Notes under the pieces: model-generated
Database searches by the model: none
Told to the model about the DNA's origin: nothing
What the model saw: only the letters and a program-made list of their open reading frames with translations
Assembly (NCBI RefSeq): GCF_008973665.1
Contig: NZ_WACP01000001.1
Coordinates: 496,001 to 560,000, forward strand
Direction: 5' to 3'
DNA: 64,000 nt
DNA from: Paenibacillus tengchongensis
GTDB taxonomy: Bacteria; Bacillota; Bacilli; Paenibacillales; Paenibacillaceae
Part shown: positions 1 to 7,112 of the stretch, one piece after another
How the letters are laid out: each line of letters opens with the position of its first letter
Position numbering within the stretch: position 1 is the stretch's first letter
Program-made: the position numbers and the translations under genes

Positions 1-48
1 AATCCGGTTTTGGCTCCAGATAAATTCAGGTTGTATACTTGCTTGCAT
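1..48 (-). CDS. N-terminus of an unidentified protein, cut by the window edge
   Basis: Sixteen codons read leftward from an ATG at 48 and stay open to the window edge, giving the N-terminus MQASIQPEFIWSQNRI. A good ribosome binding site, AGAGGTGG (53-60), sits just upstream, which is why I accept this as a real gene start. Too little is visible to name a family; no signal peptide or motif is seen. Confidence 0.55.
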   Translation of the reverse strand, partial: MQASIQPEFIWSQNRI

Positions 49-118
49 ATTTCCACCTCTTTCTTTTTTTGGTTCTTCTATTAATGTACCAATAATGGCG
101 GACAACTCCTTGTCATGG

Positions 119-148
119 AATATACGTTCGCCCCTATAATATCGACAA
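119..148 (-). promoter_or_regulatory. Candidate sigma-A promoter for the truncated left-edge gene
   Basis: On the minus strand a TTGTCG -35 (143-148) and a TATATT -10 (119-124) are separated by 18 bp and point toward the start at 48. The remaining intergenic DNA (about 150-375) shows no gene. Confidence 0.35.
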
Positions 149-377
149 AAAAAGAGCTGCATTCCTATAAAACCGAATGCCTCTTTGCGAAAAAACGGCG
201 TTTTGTCTAATCATGGCGAAAATAAAACTTCGTTTTTGAGCAATTACAATGCACAATGAAACCTTCCTCCAAGTCCGGCGGTATTATACCCAGATGCTTA
301 TGGCCGGCAGCCTACGGGTAAATGAGGTGTAACCGGCTCGAACGGTCTGACGGCGCGTTGCGAGGCCCGATGGAGGC

Positions 378-406
378 TGTCGAAGCTTGTCCTGCTATGC
401 TACAAT
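378..406 (+). promoter_or_regulatory. Candidate promoter of the coiled-coil protein gene
   Basis: A TACAAT -10 (401-406), preceded by TATGC, lies 50 bp before the ATG at 456. The -35 (TGTCGA, 378-383, spacing 17) is poor, so the call is tentative. Confidence 0.3.
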
Positions 407-455
407 GTGGAGGAAGATGGCCGAACGAACACCCTCGATCAGGTGGTGAGATGAG

Positions 456-950
456 ATGAAGTGGAATCAACCGATAAGAAAACGATTGGCCAGGCTGTCA
501 GGCGGAGCCATGCTGCTGCTGGGTCTGTTTGCCTTCCTGCCTGCCCCGGCGGCTGAGGCCAATTATTTCAGCGATTTATATAACGGATTGCAGAAATTCT
601 CGGAATTGCCCGGTGAAGTAAGCGAACTGCAGGAGAGCTACCGGCAGACTATCGACGAGCTCCAGCAGACCAAAGATGAGCTGGGAGAAACCAAAGATCA
701 GCTCGGCCAGACCTTGACAGAGATGGAAACCTACCGTTCGCAGAATGAAGCGCTGCTGGAGCAGAACCGCCAGCTCAGTCTCGTCGTCGATGAACTGAAG
801 AACGAACGCACGGCGCGTGAGCAATATTTCAACCGGATTAAGGTGACTGTCATAACCGGAGTCGGGCTGCTTGTAGGTTATTTCCTTCTGGTCCGGCTCC
901 TGCGTCTCAGCATGCGCAGCCGTTCCCGCAAAAGTGACCGGCTGCGCTAA
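456..950 (+). CDS. Secreted/membrane-anchored coiled-coil protein, unknown function
   Basis: 164 residues. The N-terminus is a basic stretch followed by a hydrophobic segment ending in an Ala-rich site (about residues 1-36), consistent with a signal peptide or anchor. Residues about 50-122 form a heptad-rich coiled coil with near repeats such as QQTKDELGETKDQLGQT. A second hydrophobic helix (about 130-150) is followed by a very basic tail (MRSRSRKSDRLR). The protein is therefore probably an extracytoplasmic coiled coil held by a C-terminal membrane anchor. The start is supported by a GGTGAG-type site just upstream. It precedes the AIM24 gene by 66 bp in the same direction and may be co-transcribed. 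I recognise no named family. Confidence 0.75.
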   Translation: MKWNQPIRKRLARLSGGAMLLLGLFAFLPAPAAEANYFSDLYNGLQKFSELPGEVSELQESYRQTIDELQQTKDELGETKDQLGQTLTEMETYRSQNEALLEQNRQLSLVVDELKNERTAREQYFNRIKVTVITGVGLLVGYFLLVRLLRLSMRSRSRKSDRLR

Positions 951-1016
951 GCAATACCATTAGAAAGCCCAAAGCGCATGGAATGAATCAATTGAATGGA
1001 TCAAGGAGGGAGAAGC

Positions 1017-1721
1017 ATGATCGTAGAGGTACAGGATGAGGGGGACAGCGGCAGCGGACAAGCCGTCAGGATCACCGTCGACGCCCATGAGGAGGTTCAT
1101 GTCCTGCATCCGCAGCAGATTATCGCCTATCAGGGGCCTTCCTCCGGCCGTTCTGACCGGTTCATGAATGTCCAGGGCATATATCGCAAGCGCAAGCTGA
1201 TCCGGGCCGAAATGAGCGGGCCTTCAAGCTTTGTAGCTGCATTGCCGCCAGGCTACCGGATTAAGACGCTGAAGATCGGCGGCAGCAGCGATCTGCTGTA
1301 CGATTTCAGGCATCTGTTCTTTTATACCAAAGGGGTTACAATGGAGACACGGATTCTCAGCATGAAGAATATGCTGGTCACCCGCGACGTCGTGAAAGTG
1401 AAGTTCTCGGGGGAAGGGAGCATCGGCATCCTGACGGAAGGAACGGTATGCGAAGCCGCCCTGCATCCTGTGGAGCCGCTTTATGTTGATGCCGGCAGTG
1501 TCATCGCTTATCCGGAGAATGCCAAGCTTGAGCTGACGGTCTACGGCAACCATCTGGCCAGCCAGCATATGAGCTATCACTGGAAAATGACGGGCCGCGG
1601 GTACGTTCTGTTCCAGGCCGGCAGCCAGAACCGGCGGTTTGAGCGGGAGAACCGCGAGGACGGGCTCATCAAACGTTTGCTGCGCGAGGTTATTCCGTTC
1701 GGCGGAGTGATTATAAAATAG
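1017..1721 (+). CDS. AIM24 family protein
   Basis: 234 residues from the ATG at 1017, chosen over an in-frame ATG at 996 because AAGGAGGG (1003-1010) is ideally spaced for 1017. The body matches the AIM24/TIGR00266 beta-rich fold: repeated short strands and a central segment with EGTVCEAALHPVEPLYVDAG, followed by a stretch about a gene product's 'VIAYPENAK' type that is typical of the family. Bacterial members have no settled biochemical role; the yeast homologue is mitochondrial. No signal peptide, so probably cytoplasmic. The name rests on family resemblance only. Confidence 0.7.
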   Translation: MIVEVQDEGDSGSGQAVRITVDAHEEVHVLHPQQIIAYQGPSSGRSDRFMNVQGIYRKRKLIRAEMSGPSSFVAALPPGYRIKTLKIGGSSDLLYDFRHLFFYTKGVTMETRILSMKNMLVTRDVVKVKFSGEGSIGILTEGTVCEAALHPVEPLYVDAGSVIAYPENAKLELTVYGNHLASQHMSYHWKMTGRGYVLFQAGSQNRRFERENREDGLIKRLLREVIPFGGVIIK

Positions 1722-1732
1722 CTGATAACGGC

Positions 1733-1774
1733 AAAGGGATGCCTGTGTGTTATTCCACAAGGCATCCCTTCTTT
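1733..1774. terminator. Bidirectional intrinsic terminator between AIM24 and dps
   Basis: AAGGGATGCCT (1734-1744) pairs with AGGCATCCCTT (1760-1770), followed by CTTT on the plus strand and preceded by an A-run that gives T residues on the minus strand. It separates two convergent genes. Confidence 0.7.
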
Positions 1775-1806
1775 ATGCCAACCTTGATTAAAAGGGTGAA
1801 ACCCGC

Positions 1807-2262
1807 TTACGCCAGGTAAGCGTTCAACATCCATACAGTCTTCTCTACACTGCTTCTGATGCCAATGAACAGATCGGCTGTAGGATGGTCACCCAGATCC
1901 TCAGCAGCTTCAATTCCGGCCTTCAGTTCGCTGACAATTAAAGTAAAGTCCGCTACCAGCTGGGCTACCATTTCTTTGGCGCTTTCTCCGCCAGCGGCTT
2001 CTTTGAGGTCGGAAAGAGCAAGATATTGTGTCATGGTAGAAGCCGGTTTACCGCCGATCGCCAGCAGGCGTTCAGCAAGCTCATCCACAAACCCCGCAGC
2101 TTCATTGTAAAGCTCTTCGAACTTCTCATGCAGCGTGAAGAATTGCGGTCCATTTACATACCAGTGATAGTGATGCAGCTTCACTCCGAGCAGAGTCCAG
2201 TTTGCAGTTTGACGGTTGAGTGCGGCATACAATTCGGTTTGATTCTTGACTTCTGTACTCAT
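1807..2262 (-). CDS. dps: Dps-family DNA-binding miniferritin
   Basis: 151 residues, the usual length for Dps/MrgA. The N-terminal helix carries the LHHYHWYVNGPQFFTLHEKF segment, in which the conserved His and the downstream Asp/Glu positions form the inter-subunit ferroxidase centre of Dps proteins. The rest is an all-alpha four-helix bundle. Known members oxidise Fe(II) with hydrogen peroxide, store iron as a dodecamer and protect DNA in the cytoplasm. The ATG at 2262 has GGGAGG upstream. A PerR-like operator in the 5' region suggests peroxide-responsive control. It is monocistronic, convergent with the AIM24 gene. Confidence 0.93.
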   Translation of the reverse strand: MSTEVKNQTELYAALNRQTANWTLLGVKLHHYHWYVNGPQFFTLHEKFEELYNEAAGFVDELAERLLAIGGKPASTMTQYLALSDLKEAAGGESAKEMVAQLVADFTLIVSELKAGIEAAEDLGDHPTADLFIGIRSSVEKTVWMLNAYLA

Positions 2263-2302
2263 TTCAATTACCTCCCAGAGATATATTTATTAATTATTGT
2301 AT

Positions 2303-2317
2303 TTAGACTTGTTCTAA
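2303..2317 (-). promoter_or_regulatory. PerR-like operator upstream of dps
   Basis: TTAGACTTGTTCTAA has the 7-1-7 dyad layout of the Bacillus Per box (TTATAATNATTATAA) with TTA/TAA ends preserved. It lies 40 bp upstream of the dps start, next to a TACAAT sequence that could be the -10 region, so a bound repressor would block the promoter. Confidence 0.6.
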
Positions 2318-2340
2318 ATCTATATACAATTTAACACAAA

Positions 2341-2596
2341 ATTGTGCAGATTGCAATCTGTTTTCTCATATTGTTGCTGCAAATTTTAGCATACCTTGCG
2401 TCGTTCTCCTGTTACCTGTGTCACAACAGACAAAAGTCACAGATATTGCCACAAATCCCCTCTTGCGGAAGAAAAGATTACACAAGCTCCTATATCAGCC
2501 ACAATAACAGTATTTCCATATAGAGATACAATACTCTTACATTCACTTCCTTATATGTCGTTAGGCTCAGAGGCAATGGTACGAACTAAAAAAGGC
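2341..2596. other. Intergenic stretch, no gene seen
   Basis: AT-rich DNA between the dps promoter and the terminator of the GH-A hydrolase gene. The plus-strand open frame here has no ribosome binding site and non-coding composition; I see no RNA gene or repeat. Confidence 0.5.
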
Positions 2597-2634
2597 ATTA
2601 AAAAAGCGCCTCTCACCAGCGAGACGGCACCTTT
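2597..2634 (-). terminator. Intrinsic terminator ending the hydrolase/EPS unit
   Basis: On the minus strand a GC-rich hairpin (GGTGCCGTCTC / GAGAGGCGC with one bulge) is followed by TTTTTT, 24 bp after the stop codon of the clan GH-A hydrolase. It closes the whole leftward EPS-hydrolase block. Confidence 0.75.
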
Positions 2635-2657
2635 TCAGCAAACCTATACAAAGCTTA

Positions 2658-5345
2658 TTATTCCCTGGAGTAGACCTGCAGTTCCTGGATGGACCAATAA
2701 TTACCGCCGGCACCGGTCTGCTTAATCAGAACATACCGTGTACTTACCGGTTTAAAATCGATCCGGGTCTGGTTAAGACCTCCCTTACCTGATGCTATGC
2801 GCTTCCAATCGGTGGCATTATCAGATATATAAACCTCATAACCCCGCGGATAATCATACGAGGACAGGGAATAATCCAACTCGATTGCTTCTATTGTATG
2901 CGCCGCGCCCAGATCGATCTGGAAATACTCGCCGGATGCCTGGTGCTTGCCGGTATCCCAGCGGGTACGCTTGTCACCGTCAATGGCATTGGTTGGATAC
3001 ATATTCTCCCCGTTGAGATTCGCTGACACCTTCCAGGCGGAGCGGTCGAGCGGAACCAGGCCGGTGGCGGTAATCTGTGTTTCTTTGGACATTACCTGCG
3101 AACCGGTAGCGCGCACCGCATACGTATACAGTGTTCCTTCCTCCAGATTCCGGTCTGTATAGGTGGTTTGCTGAACGCCTTTGGCTATCACCTTCAGATC
3201 GCCGCCCGAGCCTTCGGCCCGGAGCACTTCATAGCTTGCTCCGGGGGCCTCCAGCCAGTTCAGCTTGACTGCCATTCCTTTGACTGCAGCCGCTTTGAAG
3301 CCCTGCGGCGCTGTATCCGCTACCTCCGAGGACGGCTGCAGAATATACTGCACCGCCTCTCCCGGAGCCAGCTTCTCCGTAAATTCAATGGTTGGGCTTG
3401 CCTTCCGTCCGGTTACATAGGTACGGGCCTCTTCGTAAGTATCGCCGTTGCCGAAGCGTTCGCCTTCATAAACTGCGGCTTCCGGCATCGTCACTTTCAC
3501 TGTCACAGTTTGTTCAGTATCCTCAAAATTTACGAAATTCACCAGAACCTTGTTGGAGGTAGCTCCGCTGCCTGCCAACGGCTCAAGCGTGGAGGTATCG
3601 ACCGCCCGCACGTACACCTGCTTATCCGCCAGGTCGTTCTTGTTGGCGACCTCATAGCTCAGCGGCGTTCCATGTGTGGCATAGGCCAGACTCAGCCTTC
3701 TCATAATGCTGACCCGGGAGTCCTCCCCTTCTTTGGTATAATAAATTTCCGTTGCCGCCGGATCATGATCCTCCAGATTGAAGCCGTACTTGAACAGGCT
3801 GAAATCCTTGAAGAAAGCGGCATGCTGCACGAAGATATCCGCGTAACCGATATGTGCGCGCATAATCCGGTCGAATACTGCGGCCGTCGGCTCGGAAGCG
3901 CCATACTGATAGGCATCGACATGGCTGTCCGAGGTGCCGAATTCGGTAGTCAGCATTTTCTTCGGCAGCCCGTTTGCGGCTCCGCCGAACGTTTTGAGAT
4001 TCTCCGTAAAGCTGCCTCCGTTGCTGAAAATATAGGACTCGCCGTACGAGTGCCCATTGGTCAGATCCGTTACATCCTCCAGTTCGGCACGCTGCTGCGG
4101 GTCACGCTCCCAACCGTCGGGATCCCCGCACTGCTTCACTGCTCCCTTCTGGTTGCCGCACGAATCCGCACTGTAACTCGGCCAGTAGGCCCAGCCGGGG
4201 GCCACGGTCTGCATGTGGGGGGATATGCTCTTGCCCTTGGTATTCAGCCAGTCTGCAATCGCCAGATTGACAGCCTTGGAGCGGTTGAAGAGCCCGGGTT
4301 CGTTATCCACCTCGTAGTACTGGAAGTACTTGCCGTATTGCTCGAAGTAATCGGTCAGCTTCTGCTCCGCCTCTTCCGGCAGTGTGCCGTCCTCGTTCAG
4401 CTTGATATCCCCGGTATACAAATACAGCGCGACTGCCTGCATATTATAGTCTTTCAGGACCTTGTAGTAATCCTCCATATTCGAGCAGGCCCGCCCGACA
4501 TCGCTGGCACAGCTGGCACGCATCACATTGCCGCTGTAAGCCAGGCCGAGCCACTTCATCACATAAGGCAAATGCGATACGGCCCCCTCGTCAAAATAAA
4601 ACTGCTTATTGCTAACCATCGTTCCGGTCAGTGTGTAGCTGCCGTGAATCGGCTCTTGGATTTGGCTTTTCAGCGATTCCAAGCTTAAAGAATCCCATGT
4701 CCACCAATCGTACTTGTCTTCCAGGGAAGATGAATAGATTCCTCGTGCGACCTGCAGCTTCAGTTCATTATCGCCGGTAACCAGCTGCTCCTTGGGAATG
4801 TAGAGCTCATAAGTTTTGCGGAAGGTATACTTACTGTCTGTGCCCGACACGCCGGCGATCTGGATAATTCCCGACAGCTGCCGGTTTGAGAATACGCTCA
4901 TCTGGGGCACGGACTTATACGCATCCAGGATGCTTACGCGAAATAAGACCCCGTATTCCGGGATCTTATCCAGTTTATACTTAATGCTAAGCTCAGGATT
5001 TGAATCTCCCTTGAGCCCGGACGGAACAGCCTTCACCTCGGAAGCCGATAAAGCGCCGGCAGCAGCCTCAATGACCTTGGCGCCTGCGGGGACGGATTCG
5101 GCAAATTCGGCGGAGGAACCGTCATCTTTGCCGATCCCCCACAGCAGTGTGCCGTCCGGCAGCTCGGGCCCCGTATCCTTCGCTGCGGATAACTCAGACA
5201 TATCGACCTTCACCTCGGTCCTGGAGGTCCCGTCATTTCCAAATACAGATACGGACAACAGAAACAAGACGGCCAAAGCTGCGAATTTAAGTACAATATG
5301 AAGTGGTTTGCTTTTTCTTTTTCTTCTACTCGTCCTCGATCTCAT
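2658..5345 (-). CDS. Secreted clan GH-A glycoside hydrolase with FnIII and F5/8-type C domains
   Basis: 895 residues. A very basic N-terminus followed by a hydrophobic stretch (about 15-33) is a signal peptide or anchor. Residues about 200-600 form a glycosidase-like barrel. DNEPG contains the Asn-Glu pair typical of the clan GH-A acid/base (Glu349), and TTEFGTSD supplies a candidate nucleophile (Glu468). A beta-sandwich (about 600-680) is followed by a fibronectin type III domain (about 685-765) and a C-terminal F5/8 type C/CBM32-like domain (about 770-893). It lies 44 bp downstream of a GH26 gene in the same direction, so it probably acts outside the cell on the same polysaccharide. The exact GH family cannot be fixed by eye. 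Confidence 0.78.
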   Translation of the reverse strand: MRSRTSRRKRKSKPLHIVLKFAALAVLFLLSVSVFGNDGTSRTEVKVDMSELSAAKDTGPELPDGTLLWGIGKDDGSSAEFAESVPAGAKVIEAAAGALSASEVKAVPSGLKGDSNPELSIKYKLDKIPEYGVLFRVSILDAYKSVPQMSVFSNRQLSGIIQIAGVSGTDSKYTFRKTYELYIPKEQLVTGDNELKLQVARGIYSSSLEDKYDWWTWDSLSLESLKSQIQEPIHGSYTLTGTMVSNKQFYFDEGAVSHLPYVMKWLGLAYSGNVMRASCASDVGRACSNMEDYYKVLKDYNMQAVALYLYTGDIKLNEDGTLPEEAEQKLTDYFEQYGKYFQYYEVDNEPGLFNRSKAVNLAIADWLNTKGKSISPHMQTVAPGWAYWPSYSADSCGNQKGAVKQCGDPDGWERDPQQRAELEDVTDLTNGHSYGESYIFSNGGSFTENLKTFGGAANGLPKKMLTTEFGTSDSHVDAYQYGASEPTAAVFDRIMRAHIGYADIFVQHAAFFKDFSLFKYGFNLEDHDPAATEIYYTKEGEDSRVSIMRRLSLAYATHGTPLSYEVANKNDLADKQVYVRAVDTSTLEPLAGSGATSNKVLVNFVNFEDTEQTVTVKVTMPEAAVYEGERFGNGDTYEEARTYVTGRKASPTIEFTEKLAPGEAVQYILQPSSEVADTAPQGFKAAAVKGMAVKLNWLEAPGASYEVLRAEGSGGDLKVIAKGVQQTTYTDRNLEEGTLYTYAVRATGSQVMSKETQITATGLVPLDRSAWKVSANLNGENMYPTNAIDGDKRTRWDTGKHQASGEYFQIDLGAAHTIEAIELDYSLSSYDYPRGYEVYISDNATDWKRIASGKGGLNQTRIDFKPVSTRYVLIKQTGAGGNYWSIQELQVYSRE

Positions 5346-5389
5346 TTCTTTGCCCTCGCTTTCTTCGGGAGCTTATGTCTAATAACCAT

Positions 5390-6899
5390 TTAGTAGCTGA
5401 ACGCAGTTTTGGAGATCACAGCCGGCTTCTGGCTCTTGCTCTTCCACATTAGGCGGATGCTGGCATCGCCGCGATTCTCAAAGTACTCTACTTTAATATC
5501 ATAGGCGGTGCCAGCAGTCAGCCGGATGCTGCCCTTATGGCTTACGCCGCTCTGCTTCTTCCAGCTGTCGATGACCAGTTTCCCGCCGATATAGACGCGG
5601 ACACCGTCGTCGGAGGAAGCTGTAAAAGTATATTCTTCGCTGTAGGAAGGTGTAATCTTGCCGCTCCAGCGTACCGAAAAGGAATCCTTGCCGATGCCGG
5701 CTGCGGGTGAATCTCCGCGCCAGTTGAAATCGATGGTGGCGTCGTTGCGGATCAGCACCGGCGTTCCCGACAGATCCGGGTTGCTGTAGTATTGCCCGGT
5801 TAAGCCCGTACGCGGCGCAGCCGCAGAGGTTACAGGTCGGGCGGCCAATTGCTTGATGTAGTCGTTACGAGAAACAATATAATGATTGTTCATGAAATTC
5901 TTGATCTGCTGCAGATCATTGTTCTCATGCAGCATCTTGCCCCATGTCATCGTATATACCCATTTATTCTGGGTTTGAGACAGCACCTTGGGATCGGGCA
6001 GCTCGCCGCTTTCGCCGATGCCGATCGGCTTGCCGTCAGCAAGCTTCAAAAGCTTTTCATAATAGGACTGCTTATAGTCATTGTTGTAGATATCGGCAGC
6101 CAAAATATCCACCTTGCCTGTTCCCGGAAAATAGGGCTCATACTCATCTGACCATTCATTGGGCGCATTCGGATTCCATACCCACAGCAGATTATTCAGC
6201 TTATGAACGCCCGTCAGCCGGTTGTACATGATATCCCACAGCTTAACGAAATTGCTCTTGCCTCCCCACCAGAACCAGTCGCCGTTCATTTCATGATACG
6301 GCCGCCAAAGCACAGGCACATCGGCATCGCGGAGCTGCTCCAGGTAACCGGCGATCTCATCGATGTCGGCAATCAGCCTCTTATATTGCGGAGTGCCGGG
6401 AGTAACGTAAGGATCGAACTCCTCCTGGCTCAGGCTCATTTGCACGTTGGCCCAGGACGGGGCCGTACCGGGCAGGCTCTGGTGATACGTCATCACAACA
6501 ATCCCGCCGTTCTTATGCCATTTGATGGCACTGTTAACGACATTCTGGCGCTGCTTGGCAATCGTCTTCTGCGGTTGATTATTGATCGGCCCCAGCTCAT
6601 AGCCATGCAGTGCGGCGTATTCTCCGCTATCCTGCTTTAGCTTGTTGTTAAATTCATCGGGGCTCTCCAGATAATCATGCTGGCCGGAAACCATGCCTAG
6701 TCCGCCAAGGTCGGATAAATAGCTCAGCAAATCAGCCGCTTCCCGCGAAGCAGCGGGGTTAATCGGGGTAATCTCAGCGGACGGGGTCACCACCGTCCTG
6801 GGCACGGAGAGACTGCGCGCTTCGCTCCAAGGCAACAAAGTGAGCAGCAGAATTATAGGCAATATTGTGGTAAATAACCGGAACTTGCGGTAAGTGTTC
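5390..6899 (-). CDS. Secreted GH26 beta-mannanase-like enzyme with C-terminal PA14 domain
   Basis: About 503 residues with a TTG start (codon 6901-6899) supported by GAGGAG nine bases upstream; the only nearby ATG is out of frame. Signal peptide about 1-29. The catalytic GH26 domain (about 48-350) shows WRPYHEMNG with the acid/base Glu204 and IGIGESGE with the nucleophile Glu297. A PA14 domain (about 365-500) follows, typically a sugar-binding beta-barrel. GH26 members cleave beta-1,4-mannans and related mannose-containing chains, fitting the adjacent GDP-mannose and EPS genes. It is a shorter paralogue of the neighbouring two-PA14 enzyme. The coding region extends to base 6901. Confidence 0.88.
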
Positions 6900-7000
6900 A
6901 AATCATAATCTCCTCTCTCCAGTCGCAGAGCGCCATTTCCGGTGCCTTTGGCTCGATCCAGAGCCCGGCTTAATGAGAAAACAGAGCAGGATAGCCTAGT

Positions 7001-7023
7001 GGCCCTGCTGTTTAAGCAGGGCC
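7001..7023 (-). other. Perfect hairpin between the two GH26 genes
   Basis: GGCCCTGCT and AGCAGGGCC form a 9-bp stem with a 5-nt loop in the 211-bp spacer. It has no T-run on either strand, so it is not a standard terminator. It could be an RNA-processing or stability element. I see no second riboswitch in this spacer. Confidence 0.5.
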
Positions 7024-7112
7024 GAAAAGGGTTCGACTTTCAGGATTTTATTATGGAGTGTCTTACCGGCATCAGCGCTTTAGGCTGGAAATCAGCAGCA
7101 GCCGCTCACGGC

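Noticed and set aside
111..140. Plus-strand promoter TTGTCA...TATAAT
   Set aside because: The spacing is 19 bp and no gene follows for over 300 bp.
3168..4688. 506-codon frame opposite the GH-A hydrolase gene
   Set aside because: It mirrors a well-supported gene with catalytic motifs and has no start signal; it is a GC-driven shadow.
6902..7112. Second c-di-GMP riboswitch before the smaller GH26 gene
   Set aside because: The GGCAAACC and GACGCAAAGC core is absent; only a plain hairpin is present.
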